A stretch of DNA of 64,000 nt from Bradyrhizobium sp. Arg816 (lineage in GTDB: Bacteria; Pseudomonadota; Alphaproteobacteria; Rhizobiales; Xanthobacteraceae): assembly GCF_029989365.1 (NCBI RefSeq), contig NZ_JAPRAQ010000003.1, positions 248,001 to 312,000 of the forward strand, read 5' to 3'. Below the pieces are notes generated by a model that did not search any database, was not told the DNA's origin, and saw only the letters and a program-made list of their open reading frames with translations. How positions within the stretch are numbered: the stretch's first letter is position 1; each line of letters begins with the position of its first letter. The position numbers were made by a program, and so were the translations under genes. Positions 43,759 to 52,732 of this stretch are shown here, in pieces.

Positions 43759-44410
43759 AAGGCTGGTTGCTGATGACACCTTCGCGCTTCTTGATCACGC
43801 GATAATAGCTCCACCACAGATGCGCCGCTGCTCCGCGCAGCGGCCGCCAGGGTTCGGCGAGCGGCGCCATCTGCTTTTCCGTCGGCCGCGCCTTGAGCCC
43901 CAGGCCAACTTTGATCCCCTCCTGCACGGCGATGTCGCCGGCCGGCCAGGCATCGCCGTGCCCGAGGCAGAACAGCAGATAGACATCGGCCGTCCACGGA
44001 CCGATGCCGGGCAGCGTGATCAACGTATGGTGCGCGGCCTCGGCGTCTTCTTCGGCGAGCACGTCGAGGTTCAGGCGCTGCGCAGTGATCTCGCGCGCGA
44101 GATGTTTCAGCGTCTTGATCTTGGCCGCGGAGAGGCCGAGCCGTCCCAGCCGGTCGGTACGGGCGCGGCGCACCGCGTCATGGTCGAATGGATCGAAAGC
44201 GGCCGACAGCCGCCCCCAGATCGCCGCGGCGCTCGCCGTGGAGAGCTGCTGCCCGCAAACGATGTGGGCAAGCCCCGTAAAACCCGGCTCACGGCGCCGC
44301 AGGGCCGGCATGCCGGCGATCTCGAGTACGGGCTTGAGGCGCGGGTCGCGCTTGATCAGCGCGTGGACGGCGTCTTCGAGGTCGGACTGGGTTTCGAGGT
44401 GGATGGTCAT
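43757..44410 (-). CDS. DNA-3-methyladenine glycosylase II (AlkA-like, HhH-GPD)
   Basis: This 217-residue base-excision-repair enzyme has the HhH-GPD motif: LPGIGPWTADVYLLFCLGHGDAWPAGD (around 133-160), where the last Asp is catalytic. Upstream GLAHIVCGQQLSTASAAAIW matches the family. It removes alkylated purines from DNA. At 217 residues it lacks the N-terminal domain of E. coli AlkA, as is common in short alphaproteobacterial members. It is convergent with LysR and divergent from gluQ-RS. Confidence 0.9.
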   Translation of the reverse strand: MTIHLETQSDLEDAVHALIKRDPRLKPVLEIAGMPALRRREPGFTGLAHIVCGQQLSTASAAAIWGRLSAAFDPFDHDAVRRARTDRLGRLGLSAAKIKTLKHLAREITAQRLNLDVLAEEDAEAAHHTLITLPGIGPWTADVYLLFCLGHGDAWPAGDIAVQEGIKVGLGLKARPTEKQMAPLAEPWRPLRGAAAHLWWSYYRVIKKREGVISNQP

Positions 44411-44479
44411 GGTGGCTCAACTTGTCATGCGCGGGCTTGCCGTCTCTGCTAAGGCTACGCTGGCCCAATACCGAGACGC

Positions 44480-44574
44480 CCGCCGAAGCCTTCGGCGTAG
44501 GCGGGACCCGCGCATTGATCTCCTATCGTAACAGAGTCCCGGAAGATGGATTGCCGGGTCAAGCCCGGCAATGA
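44480..44574. repeat. Intergenic palindromes upstream of gluQRS
   Basis: The 182-bp gap between the AlkA-like gene and gluQRS holds two palindromes: one around CCGAAGCCTTCGG at 44484-44496, flanked by GCCCGC/GCGGGA, and ATTGCCGGGT-CA-AGCCCGGCAAT at 44551-44572. Both match intergenic repeat types common in these genomes. No gene fits in the gap. Confidence 0.65.
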
Positions 44575-44592
44575 CGAATACACCGAGAACTC

Positions 44593-45462
44593 ATGCCACC
44601 CGTTTTCCGATTTGCCCCCAGCCCGAATGGCCTCGTGCATCTCGGCCACGCCTATTCGGCGCTGCTCAATTTCGACCGTGCGCGCGAGACCGGCGGGCGG
44701 CTGTTGCTGCGGATCGAGGACATCGACGCAACGCGCTGCCGGCCGGAATATGAGACGGCGATCTACGACGACCTCGCCTGGCTCGGCATTGCCTGGGAGA
44801 TGCCGGTGCGGCGGCAGTCGGAGCATCTCGCCGTTTATCGCGCCGCGTTCGAAAAGCTCGCTGCGCTTGGTCTCCTCTATCCCGCGTTCGAAAGCCGCGC
44901 GGAGATCGCCAAGCTCGTGGCCGCGCGCGAGGCCGCTGGGCCATGGCCTCGCGATCCCGATGGCGCACCGCTTTATCCGGGTGACGCCAGATCGCTGTCG
45001 GCCGGCGAGCGCGACCGGCTCATTGCATCTGGCGTGCCTTACGCGCTCCGGCTCGACATGGCGGCCGCCTGCCGGCGCGCCGCCGGCCTGAGGTGGACGG
45101 AGCTGGGCGTGGGCCCCGACGGCGAGCATGGTACCGTCCCCGCGCGGCCCGAGGCTTGGGGCGACGTCATCCTGGCCCGGAAGGAGACGCCGACCAGCTA
45201 CCATTTGTCCGTCGTCGTCGACGACGCGCTTCAGGGCATCAGCGAGGTCGTGCGGGGGCAGGACCTGTTTCACGCCACCTCGGTTCACCGCCTGCTCCAG
45301 GTCCTGCTCGATCTGCCGGAACCCGCCTACCGCCACCACGCCCTGATTCTGGACGAGGCGGGCCGGAAGTTGTCGAAATCGGACCGCTCGACCGGCCTGC
45401 GCGAGCTGCGCGCTGCCGGCGCTACGCCCGCCGGCATCCGCCGGTTGGTGGGATTAGGTTAA
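44593..45462 (+). CDS. gluQRS: Glutamyl-Q tRNA(Asp) synthetase
   Basis: This 289-residue protein is a truncated glutamyl-tRNA synthetase with only the catalytic domain: FAPSPNGLVHLGHAYSA is the HIGH-type motif and KLSKSDRS the KMSKS loop. It lacks the anticodon-binding domain of GltX, which is the hallmark of GluQ-RS. The enzyme attaches glutamate to queuosine at the wobble base of tRNA(Asp). The four zinc-site positions found in some members are not evident here. Confidence 0.93.
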   Translation: MPPVFRFAPSPNGLVHLGHAYSALLNFDRARETGGRLLLRIEDIDATRCRPEYETAIYDDLAWLGIAWEMPVRRQSEHLAVYRAAFEKLAALGLLYPAFESRAEIAKLVAAREAAGPWPRDPDGAPLYPGDARSLSAGERDRLIASGVPYALRLDMAAACRRAAGLRWTELGVGPDGEHGTVPARPEAWGDVILARKETPTSYHLSVVVDDALQGISEVVRGQDLFHATSVHRLLQVLLDLPEPAYRHHALILDEAGRKLSKSDRSTGLRELRAAGATPAGIRRLVGLG

Positions 45463-45565
45463 GTTTCTCTGGGGGTTAGCAAAACGCCGCCGTGACTCCA
45501 GGGGTTCCGCCGTGCGATGCTTGCTTGAGAGCCTGGGGATCGAAGGGGACCCTTCGAAGGGATTC

Positions 45566-46840
45566 ATGGCGGCGAAAACGCGCTCAGCGCGCACTACGCG
45601 AACGTCCAGGCGACCGCCTCGGAAGCGGTCCGGGGCGACCGGCCGGTTGCGCAAGCGCAGCGCCAAGGCCGTGGCGCCGGACGTGGTCCAGGCCGCGCTC
45701 GCCGCCTTCGCCCATGAGGTCCGTACCCCGCTGACCGGCATTCTCGCGATCAGCGACCTGCTCGCCACCTCCGATCTCGGCGAGCGGGAGCGGCGCTGGG
45801 CCGACACCATCAAGGCCGGTGCCGAGCATCTGGCGAGCCTCGCCACCCTGTTCGTCGATGCCGCTAGGACCGGCAAGGGGGCGGGCAAGGGTGGAAGTGC
45901 CTTGCGGCAGGATTTGTTCGATCTGCGCGCGCTCGCCCGCAGCGCCGGCGATTCGCTCACCGGACGCGCCGCGGCCAAGGGGCTCCAGGCCCAGGTCGAT
46001 ATCTCCGAGAAGCTGCCGGGGCTGGTGGTCGGCGATCCCGTCCGCCTGCGCGCCGCGCTCGAGAATCTGATCGACAATGCGGTCAAGTTCACCGAGCAGG
46101 GCGGTGTCGCGCTCGCGGTCGCGCCTTGGCGTCCCGCCAAGGGCAAGGCCAGAGACAAGGCGAAGGGCAGGGTCGGCGTCGCCTTCGCGGTGTCCGACAG
46201 CGGCATCGGCCTGACCATGGCCGAGATCAAGCGGCTGTTCCGCCCCTTCACCCAGGCCAATGTCACCATCGCCTCGCGTTTCGGCGGCGCCGGCTTGGGC
46301 CTTTCCTCGGTCAAGCAACTGGCGCGCGCGATGGGCGGCGACATCACGGTCGCACCGCGGCGCGGCGGCGGCGCCACCTTCACGCTGACTATGTCGCTCG
46401 ACGCGACGGAAGCGCGCAAATCCCGCAAGTCAAAGGGCGAAGCCGAGGCGGATGCGATGGCCGCGCTGCGCGTGCTCAGCGTCGAGGACAACCCGTTCGG
46501 CCGCGTCGTCCTCAACACCATCCTGACCGAGCTCGGCCACCAAGCCGAGTTCATCGGGCGCGGCGAGGACGCGGTGAACCGGCTCGCGCAGGGCGCGTTC
46601 GATGCGGTGCTGATGGACATGGTGCTGCCTGGCATCGACGGCGTCGAGGCCATCAGGCGGATCCGGACCATGCCGGCGCCGCTGGCTCAGATCCCCATCA
46701 TCGGCGTGTCCGGCCGCGGCGAGGACGAGGCGGCCTCGCGCGAGGCCGGCGCCGACGCCTTCCTGGTCAAGCCTGTGTCTCCGCGCGCTTTAGCGACTGC
46801 GCTGCTTGAAGCGAAACGCCGTGAGGAAGCCGCGACTTGA
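45566..46840 (+). CDS. Soluble hybrid histidine kinase with receiver domain
   Basis: This 424-residue protein has an Arg/Lys-rich N-terminus, a HisKA box FAHEVRTPLTG (His near residue 50), a HATPase domain (about 140-270: NLIDNAVKFTEQGG, DSGIGLT, GGAGLGLSS), and a C-terminal receiver (about 305-420) with phospho-acceptor Asp in AVLMDMVLPG (around 350) and Lys in AFLVKPVS. It has no membrane segment or recognisable input domain, so its signal is unclear. Its 3' end overlaps the convergent YihY gene by 74 bp. Start ATG chosen after GAAGGGAT; a longer frame begins at 45512. Confidence 0.9.
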   Translation: MAAKTRSARTTRTSRRPPRKRSGATGRLRKRSAKAVAPDVVQAALAAFAHEVRTPLTGILAISDLLATSDLGERERRWADTIKAGAEHLASLATLFVDAARTGKGAGKGGSALRQDLFDLRALARSAGDSLTGRAAAKGLQAQVDISEKLPGLVVGDPVRLRAALENLIDNAVKFTEQGGVALAVAPWRPAKGKARDKAKGRVGVAFAVSDSGIGLTMAEIKRLFRPFTQANVTIASRFGGAGLGLSSVKQLARAMGGDITVAPRRGGGATFTLTMSLDATEARKSRKSKGEAEADAMAALRVLSVEDNPFGRVVLNTILTELGHQAEFIGRGEDAVNRLAQGAFDAVLMDMVLPGIDGVEAIRRIRTMPAPLAQIPIIGVSGRGEDEAASREAGADAFLVKPVSPRALATALLEAKRREEAAT

Positions 46841-47660
46841 TGATCGCGGCGTTGAGCTCCCCGCCGTAGACGAAGATCGCGGCGATGAAATACAGGAACA
46901 CCAGCGCGATGATCACCGAGGCGAGTCCCGCATACATCGTCACGTAGTTGTTGGCGAAGCGCGCCAGATATTGGCCGAACACGATGCCCGAGATCAGCGA
47001 CGCCACGATGGTGAAGACGATGCCGGGCAGGATCTGGAGGAAGGCGCGCCGTCCCGCCGGCAGCCAGGCATGCAGGATGATCAGCGCCACCACCAGCGCA
47101 CCCACGGTGATGCCGTAGCGCAGCCAGGTGAGGATGCTCTCGTTGGACTCGACGAACAGCGGGATATGGCGCCGCGCCGCCTCGATGAAGAGCGGGCCGA
47201 GCACGATCAGGAACGCCATGGCGAGCGCGGTGAAGGCCGCGACCAGCGTGTAGCCGATCGATTCAAGGCGCAGCCAGTACCAGCGCCGCATCTCCACCAC
47301 CGCATAGGCGCGGTTCAGCGCGACGCGGAGCGCCTCGACGCCGTTGGAGGCGAAGTACACCGACAGTGCTGCACCGATCGTCAGCACGCCGGTGCGGGTC
47401 GTGGTCAAAACGTCGTGGACTTCCCCCGAGATCGAATCGGCGACCTGCTTGGGCCAGACCTGAAGCATCAGGCTTGCGGCCTGATCGGCAAGTTCCTTGG
47501 AGCCGAAGAAGCCGGCGAGCGAGGTCAGCACGATCAGGAACGGGAAGAGCGCCATCAGGGTCGACAGCGCGATATGGCTCGCGATCGCCCAGCCGTCGTC
47601 GGCGAGGAAGGTGTAGAAGGCGTCTTCCACGACGACGTAGATGTAGCGGATGGCCTTCAC
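46767..47660 (-). CDS. YihY/BrkB family inner-membrane protein
   Basis: This 297-residue protein has six predicted membrane helices and the YihY/BrkB pattern: DDGWAIASHIALSTLMALFPFLIVL at the first helix, and YVTMYAGLASVIIALVFLYFIAAIFVYGGELNA at the last two. It was once thought to be RNase BN, which is not correct; the present idea is a lipid or solute transporter of the envelope. Its C-terminal 74 bp overlap the hybrid kinase gene in antisense, so the two mRNAs would be complementary at their ends. Confidence 0.9.
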   Translation of the reverse strand: MKAIRYIYVVVEDAFYTFLADDGWAIASHIALSTLMALFPFLIVLTSLAGFFGSKELADQAASLMLQVWPKQVADSISGEVHDVLTTTRTGVLTIGAALSVYFASNGVEALRVALNRAYAVVEMRRWYWLRLESIGYTLVAAFTALAMAFLIVLGPLFIEAARRHIPLFVESNESILTWLRYGITVGALVVALIILHAWLPAGRRAFLQILPGIVFTIVASLISGIVFGQYLARFANNYVTMYAGLASVIIALVFLYFIAAIFVYGGELNAAIIKSRLPHGVSLQAAQSLKRAETQA

Positions 47661-47822
47661 AGCTTACTCCGGATTCGCCTTTCCCCGCATGCGGGGAGAG
47701 GCGAAGAAGACAGGCGACGAGCGCAAATCGGAAATCATCCAGCTAGCTTCTGATATTATTGGCTTAAAAGCCAGATCGGGAACGCCATGGCGGACCAGCG
47801 CACACGGTGTTATCTACCGCTG

Positions 47823-48017
47823 ATGGCATCTCTCCTGAGTACTTTCATCCTGCCGGTGGCAGCTGGCGCCGTGGCGTTGGTGCTGCTGCTCGGTCTCGTC
47901 AACATGATGCGCGGCGGCTCGCCCAACACCTCGCAGAAGTTGATGCGCTGGCGCGTGCTGCTTCAGTTCGTGGCGATCGTCATTGCCATGCTCGCAGTCT
48001 GGGCAATGGGGCGTTAA
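47823..48017 (+). CDS. HIG1 domain small membrane protein
   Basis: This 64-residue protein has two membrane helices (about 5-25 and 44-62) joined by a loop, NMMRGGSPNTSQKLMRWRVLLQ, matching the hypoxia-induced protein (HIG1) domain. In mitochondria, relatives help assemble respiratory supercomplexes; the bacterial role is unproven. I chose the ATG at 47823 over 47787 because it opens the first helix directly. It is 2 bp upstream of the cobalamin adenosyltransferase gene in the same direction. Confidence 0.85.
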   Translation: MASLLSTFILPVAAGAVALVLLLGLVNMMRGGSPNTSQKLMRWRVLLQFVAIVIAMLAVWAMGR

Positions 48018-48019
48018 AA

Positions 48020-48592
48020 ATGGTGACGCTGAATCGCATCTATACGAAGACCGGTGACGACGGCACGACGGCGCTCGGAACTGGCGAGCGCCGTCCGAAA
48101 TACGATCTGCGCATCGAAGCCTACGGCACCGTGGACGAGACCAATGCCGCGATCGGCGTTGTCAGGCTCCATACCCATGACATGCCCGAGTTCGACGCGA
48201 TGCTGGGCCGCATCCAGAATGATCTGTTCGACCTCGGCGCGGACCTCGCAGTGCCCGAGCGTGAAGGCAAGGCCGAGCGGCTGCGGGTGGTGGCAAGCCA
48301 GGTCGAGCGGCTCGAGCGCGACATCGACGCGCTCAACGACAGACTGGCGCCGCTCACCTCCTTCGTGCTGCCGGGGGGCACGCCGGCCGCCGCCTACCTC
48401 CACGTTGCCCGTACGATTTGCCGCAGGGCGGAACGCGTGATGGTGGAACTGGCGGCCCGGCCCGGCGAGCCCGTGGGCGCTGCTGGCATCCAGTATATGA
48501 ACCGCTTGTCCGACTTCCTGTTTGTCGCCAGCCGCGCCGCCAACCGCAACGGCGCCGGCGACGTGCTCTGGGTTCCGGGCCAGAATCGCTGA
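48020..48592 (+). CDS. Cob(I)alamin adenosyltransferase, PduO type
   Basis: This 190-residue enzyme opens with NRIYTKTGDDGTTALGTGERRPK, the PduO-type ATP-binding motif, and ends with RLSDFLFVASRAANRNG, the conserved C-terminal helix. It transfers the adenosyl group of ATP to cob(I)alamin, giving adenosylcobalamin for enzymes such as methylmalonyl-CoA mutase. It starts 2 bp after the HIG1 gene. It is followed by the etfBA operon after a 139-bp gap. Confidence 0.93.
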   Translation: MVTLNRIYTKTGDDGTTALGTGERRPKYDLRIEAYGTVDETNAAIGVVRLHTHDMPEFDAMLGRIQNDLFDLGADLAVPEREGKAERLRVVASQVERLERDIDALNDRLAPLTSFVLPGGTPAAAYLHVARTICRRAERVMVELAARPGEPVGAAGIQYMNRLSDFLFVASRAANRNGAGDVLWVPGQNR

Positions 48593-48731
48593 CCCCCAAG
48601 ATTCTGCCCATTGAGGTCGATATTTCTAAGGTCTAAAATTTGGCCCTGTCGCGCGTTGACCGGGCTGGATCAGGCCTTTAGGTTCCGCGCCAGTTGATAA
48701 CCCCCTTCCCAAATTGAGTGAAAGAGGATCG

Positions 48732-49481
48732 ATGAAGGTCTTGGTGCCGGTAAAGCGGGTGGTTGATTACAACGTCAAGGTCCGCGTCAAGGGCGATGGA
48801 TCGGGCGTTGAACTCGCCAACGTCAAAATGTCGATGAACCCGTTCGACGAAATCGCGGTCGAGGAAGCGTTGCGCCTGAAGGAAGGCGGCAAGGCCACCG
48901 AGGTCGTCGTGGTTTCCATTGGACCGGCGCAGGCCTCGGAGACGATCCGCACCGGCCTCGCCATGGGTGCCGACCGCGGCATCCTGGTGAAGGTCGAGGG
49001 CACCGTCGAGCCGCTCGCGGTCGCCAAGATCCTGAAGAAGGTTGCGGATGAAGAGCAGCCCGGCCTGATCATCCTCGGCAAGCAGGCGATCGACGACGAC
49101 AGCAACCAGACCGGTCAGATGCTGGCCGCGCTGCTCGGCTGGTCTCAGGCGACGTTTGCTTCGAAGCTCGAGGTCGAAGGTTCTGACTTCAAGGTCACCC
49201 GCGAAGTCGACGGTGGTCTGCAGACCGTGAAGCTGAAGGGGCCGGCAATCGTCACCACCGACCTGCGTCTCAACGAGCCGCGCTATGCCTCGCTGCCCAA
49301 CATCATGAAGGCCAAGAAGAAGCCGATCGCGGAGAAGACCGTCGCCGATTACGGCGTCGACGTCGCCGCGCGTCTCGAGGTTCTCAAGACGACGGAGCCG
49401 GCGGGCCGCAAGGCGGGCGTCAAGGTCAAGGACGTCGCCGAGCTGGTGTCGAAACTCAAGAACGAAGCCGGGGTGCTCTGA
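48732..49481 (+). CDS. etfB: Electron transfer flavoprotein subunit beta
   Basis: This 249-residue subunit carries the ETF-beta N-terminus [20 protein letters not shown] and the family signature [16 protein letters not shown] (about 36-51). The C-terminal half contains [26 protein letters not shown], typical of ETF-beta. It binds AMP and partners with EtfA to carry electrons from acyl-CoA dehydrogenases to ETF-quinone oxidoreductase. The start at 48732 follows GAGGATCG. The stop overlaps the etfA ATG by one base (TGATG). Confidence 0.96.
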   Translation: MKVLVPVKRVVDYNVKVRVKGDGSGVELANVKMSMNPFDEIAVEEALRLKEGGKATEVVVVSIGPAQASETIRTGLAMGADRGILVKVEGTVEPLAVAKILKKVADEEQPGLIILGKQAIDDDSNQTGQMLAALLGWSQATFASKLEVEGSDFKVTREVDGGLQTVKLKGPAIVTTDLRLNEPRYASLPNIMKAKKKPIAEKTVADYGVDVAARLEVLKTTEPAGRKAGVKVKDVAELVSKLKNEAGVL

Positions 49482-50425
49482 TGACGACGCTTCTGATTGC
49501 CGAACACGACAATGCGTCGCTGAAGGATGCGACCAACAAGGCCCTGACCGCGGCTGCCGCGCTCGGCGCGGATGTCGACGTGCTGGTGGCCGGCCAGAAC
49601 GCCAGGGCTGCGGCGGATGCTGCCGCCAAGCTTGCCGGCGTGAAGAAGGTGCTGCTCGCGGAGGGCGAGACTTACGCTCACGATCTCGCCGAGCCGCTGG
49701 CTGCGCTGATCGTCTCGCTGGCTTCCGGCTATGACGCGATCGTCGCGCCCGCGACCTCGCGCTTCAAGAACGTGATGCCGCGTGTCGCAGCCCTGCTCGA
49801 CGTCATGCAGGTCTCCGAGATCACCAAGGTGGTCGCCCCCGACACCTATGAGCGCCCGATCTATGCCGGCAACGCCATCCAGACGGTGAAGTCGAAGGAC
49901 GCCAAGAAGGTCATCACGGTGCGCACCTCGACCTTCGCTGCGGCGGGTGAAGGCGGCAGCGCCTCCGTCGAGAACGTCGCTGCGGCGGCCGATCCGGGCC
50001 TGTCGTCCTTCGTCGGCGAGGAAGTCGCCAAGAGCGACCGCCCCGAGCTGACCTCGGCCAAGATCATCGTCTCCGGTGGCCGTGCCATGCAGAGCCGCGA
50101 GAACTTCGCCAAGTACATCGAGCCGCTCGCCGACAAGCTCGGTGCCGGCGTCGGTGCCTCGCGCGCGGCGGTGGATGCCGGCTATGCGCCGAACGATTGG
50201 CAGGTCGGCCAGACCGGCAAGGTGGTGGCCCCCGAGCTCTATGTCGCGGTGGGCATTTCCGGCGCGATCCAGCATCTGGCCGGCATGAAGGACTCCAAGG
50301 TGATCGTCGCGATCAACAAGGACGAGGACGCGCCGATCTTCCAGGTCGCCGATTACGGCCTGGTTGCCGACCTCTACCAGGCGGTTCCTGAGCTCACCGA
50401 CGCGCTCGCCAAGCTCGGCAAGTAA
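49481..50425 (+). CDS. etfA: Electron transfer flavoprotein subunit alpha
   Basis: This 314-residue subunit has the FAD-binding C-terminal domain: [61 protein letters not shown], and [20 protein letters not shown]. It is translationally coupled to etfB through a one-base overlap. A strong terminator follows 15 bp after its stop, so etfBA is a two-gene unit. It supports fatty acid and branched amino acid oxidation. Confidence 0.96.
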   Translation: MTTLLIAEHDNASLKDATNKALTAAAALGADVDVLVAGQNARAAADAAAKLAGVKKVLLAEGETYAHDLAEPLAALIVSLASGYDAIVAPATSRFKNVMPRVAALLDVMQVSEITKVVAPDTYERPIYAGNAIQTVKSKDAKKVITVRTSTFAAAGEGGSASVENVAAAADPGLSSFVGEEVAKSDRPELTSAKIIVSGGRAMQSRENFAKYIEPLADKLGAGVGASRAAVDAGYAPNDWQVGQTGKVVAPELYVAVGISGAIQHLAGMKDSKVIVAINKDEDAPIFQVADYGLVADLYQAVPELTDALAKLGK

Positions 50426-50440
50426 AAACGCGCTAAAAAC

Positions 50441-50480
50441 ACCGGCCGGAGTGGTACACTCCGGCCGGTTTTTCTTTTTC
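50441..50480 (+). terminator. Rho-independent terminator of etfBA
   Basis: ACCGGCCGGAGTG-GTA-CACTCCGGCCGGT is a perfect 13-bp stem followed by TTTTCTTTTTC and preceded by AAAAAC. It is the clearest intrinsic terminator in the window. Confidence 0.95.
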
Positions 50481-50635
50481 GAGGCGTTTTCTTTGGCGAG
50501 GGGCACGCCGGGGAAGCGATCCAATCTAGGTTTCGAGCCAGGATTCTGATCTAATCGGGCTTCTGATTAAATCGGACCTCCCGGCTCGGGGGATGAGGCA
50601 GGCGCGATCTGCGCGCCGTTCCGGTGGATGACATT

Positions 50636-51517
50636 ATGGCGGCAGTGATCAAGAAGGTCGGCGTGATCGGCGCGGGTCAGATGGGCAATGGCATCGCGCA
50701 TGTCGCGGCGCTGGCCGGTTTCGACGTGGTGCTCAACGACGTTTCGGCCGACCGGCTCAAGTCGGGCATGGCCACCATCAATGGCAATCTGGCACGCCAG
50801 GTCTCCAAGAAGGCCGTCAGCGAGGACGACAAGACCAAGGCGATGGCGCGCATCAAGCTCGCCGAGAAGCTCGACGACCTCGCCGATTGCGACCTCGTGA
50901 TCGAGACCGCGGTCGAGAAGGAAGAGGTCAAGCGCAAGATCTTCCACGAGCTCTGCGCTGTGCTGAAGCCGGAGGCGATCGTCGCCTCCGATACCTCCTC
51001 GATCTCGATCACGCGGCTTGCCGCGGCCACCGACCGGCCCGAGCGCTTCATCGGCATTCACTTCATGAATCCGGTGCCGCTGATGGAGCTGGTCGAGCTG
51101 ATCCGCGGCATCGCCACCGACGACCAGACCTTCGAGGCGTCCAAGGAATTCGTCTCCAAGCTCGGCAAGCAGGTCGCGGTCTCGGAGGATTTCCCGGCCT
51201 TCATCGTCAACCGCATCCTGCTGCCGATGATCAACGAGGCGATCTACACGCTGTATGAAGGCGTCGGTAATGTCGAGGCCATCGACGCGGCGATGAAGCT
51301 TGGCGCGCATCATCCGATGGGCCCGCTCGAGCTCGCCGATTTCATCGGCCTCGACACCTGCCTGTCGATCATGCAGGTGCTGCACGAGGGCCTCGCCGAC
51401 TCCAAATATCGCCCGTGTCCGCTTCTGGTGAAATACGTCGAGGCCGGCTGGCTCGGTCGCAAGACCCAGCGCGGCTTCTACGACTACCGCGGCGCCAAGC
51501 CGGTTCCGACGCGCTGA
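50636..51517 (+). CDS. hbd: 3-hydroxybutyryl-CoA dehydrogenase
   Basis: This 293-residue enzyme has the NAD-binding VGVIGAGQMGNGIAHVAALAG at its N-terminus, the catalytic segment RFIGIHFMNPVPLMELVE (with the active-site His) and the C-terminal domain with FPAFIVNRILLPMINEAIYTLYEG. It oxidises (S)-3-hydroxybutyryl-CoA to acetoacetyl-CoA, or works in reverse for polyhydroxybutyrate and short-chain metabolism. It lies downstream of etfBA on the same strand but beyond a terminator. The ATG at 50636 fits the family N-terminus. Confidence 0.94.
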   Translation: MAAVIKKVGVIGAGQMGNGIAHVAALAGFDVVLNDVSADRLKSGMATINGNLARQVSKKAVSEDDKTKAMARIKLAEKLDDLADCDLVIETAVEKEEVKRKIFHELCAVLKPEAIVASDTSSISITRLAAATDRPERFIGIHFMNPVPLMELVELIRGIATDDQTFEASKEFVSKLGKQVAVSEDFPAFIVNRILLPMINEAIYTLYEGVGNVEAIDAAMKLGAHHPMGPLELADFIGLDTCLSIMQVLHEGLADSKYRPCPLLVKYVEAGWLGRKTQRGFYDYRGAKPVPTR

Positions 51518-51531
51518 TCCAATTTCCGGTG

Positions 51532-51660
51532 CCGTAGGGTGGGCAAAGGCGCAAAGCGCCGTGCCCACCATCTCTCCAATGATGCGGTGGAAATTGGTGG
51601 GCACGCGTCCGCCTTCGCTCTTTGAGCTACGGCGGACAGGTCGCTTTGCCCACCCTACGG
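51532..51660. repeat. Intergenic palindromic element, type A, filled copy
   Basis: The ends CCGTAGGGTGGGC and GCCCACCCTACGG and the inner blocks match the element at 6748-6849. This copy carries an extra stretch between the inner right block and the outer right end, containing the small palindrome TCCGCC...GGCGGA at 51608-51636. Confidence 0.9.
51608..51636. repeat. Small palindrome nested in the type A element
   Basis: TCCGCCTTCGCTC followed by TTTGAGCTACGGCGGA forms a stem of TCCGCC/GGCGGA with imperfect inner pairing. A near-identical unit is at 55980-56006 inside a different host palindrome. Confidence 0.8.
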
Positions 51661-51754
51661 CGCTATCGCCCTTCGGCCGTGCATCGGCGCCGTGACAATT
51701 CATGTCGCGTTAACCCATCGCCTCTAGGCTGGGCCCGGTAAGAGGGTTTGCGTA

Positions 51755-51949
51755 ATGGACATGATGGCGATGGTCAGCACCATGCTGGCTGCTCAGCAAG
51801 GCGCGCTGCAGTCGAATATCTCGGCGACGCTGATGAAGCAGAACGCGGATATGGAGAAATCCACCGTCCTGACGCTGCTCGGCGCCGGTCAGCCCTCGCT
51901 CGCCAATGTCGGCGCCGGCGTCGGCAGCAACCTCAACGTCACCGCTTAA
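51755..51949 (+). CDS. YjfB-like putative motility protein
   Basis: This 64-residue protein resembles the YjfB motility family: an N-terminal helix MDMMAMVSTMLAAQQGALQ, followed by MKQNADMEKSTVLTLLGA. Members are small, often encoded among flagellar genes, but no flagellar gene is in this window. The function is unknown. It is convergent with tlpA, 8 bp between stops. Confidence 0.75.
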   Translation: MDMMAMVSTMLAAQQGALQSNISATLMKQNADMEKSTVLTLLGAGQPSLANVGAGVGSNLNVTA

Positions 51950-51957
51950 GACACACC

Positions 51958-52623
51958 CTAGAGCGACGCGGCGGCCTTGCCGGTCGCTGCCCGGAGCAGC
52001 TTGAGCGCGTCCTCGCTCGCCCATTCCGCCGGCCCCGCGATCGTCGCGATCTCGCAGCCCTGCGGGTCGACTAGCACCGAGGTCGGCATGCCCAAGGCCC
52101 GGCCTATGGCCTTAAGATCCTGGAAAACCTTGGCTTTCTGATCGTTAAAATAGCCGAGCCGGGTCAGATTGGCCTCTTTCAGGAACGTCTTGGGCTTCTC
52201 GGCGTCGCGGGTGTCGATGTTGATCGCCACCACCTCGAAATTCGGGCCCGAAAGCTTGCCCTGGAGCTCGTCCAGCGCCGGCATTTCCTTGCGGCAGGGC
52301 ACGCACCAGGTGGCCCAGAGGTTGACCAGCAGCGTCTTGCCGCGGAAATCGGACAGCTTCTTCGGCTTGCCGTCGGCGTCCTCGAAGACCAGGTCGGGCA
52401 GTTTTAGCGGCGCGCTCGCCACGGTCAGGGCGGCCAATTCGCCATGGGCGAGGGGGGCGATTTTCTGCGCCGTTGCCACCGCGGCCCGGCAGGCCGGATC
52501 GCCAGAGGGCGCCCGGTTCAGGCCCAGCCCGTACAGCGCGGCAAAGCCGGCCAGCCCCCCGATCGCCACGGTGGCGATGACGAGGGGGATCCGGCGCGTG
52601 GCGGAGGGCGTCTTGTCGAGCAT
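51958..52623 (-). CDS. tlpA: TlpA thioredoxin-like disulfide reductase
   Basis: This 221-residue membrane-anchored protein has an N-terminal signal anchor (about 12-34, IPLVIATVAIGGLAGFAALYG) and a periplasmic thioredoxin domain with active site WATWCVPC and a cis-Pro loop GMPTSV. Additional Cys residues (PACRAA, PQGCE) form the structural disulfide known for Bradyrhizobium TlpA, which reduces ScoI and CoxB during copper loading of cytochrome aa3 oxidase. The sequence and the argH neighbour agree with Bradyrhizobium. I chose the start at 52623, matching the known 221-residue protein; 52635 is also possible. Confidence 0.95.
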   Translation of the reverse strand: MLDKTPSATRRIPLVIATVAIGGLAGFAALYGLGLNRAPSGDPACRAAVATAQKIAPLAHGELAALTVASAPLKLPDLVFEDADGKPKKLSDFRGKTLLVNLWATWCVPCRKEMPALDELQGKLSGPNFEVVAINIDTRDAEKPKTFLKEANLTRLGYFNDQKAKVFQDLKAIGRALGMPTSVLVDPQGCEIATIAGPAEWASEDALKLLRAATGKAAASL

Positions 52624-52732
52624 ATCGTTTGTCATCCGGTCGCAGATATGGCTATCAGGGGCCTCTTAATACGGCTGGCTCCGGCCAGCAAACGTGCGGC
52701 AGCAGCGGCAAGCAAGGCGTGAGCAGGGGATC

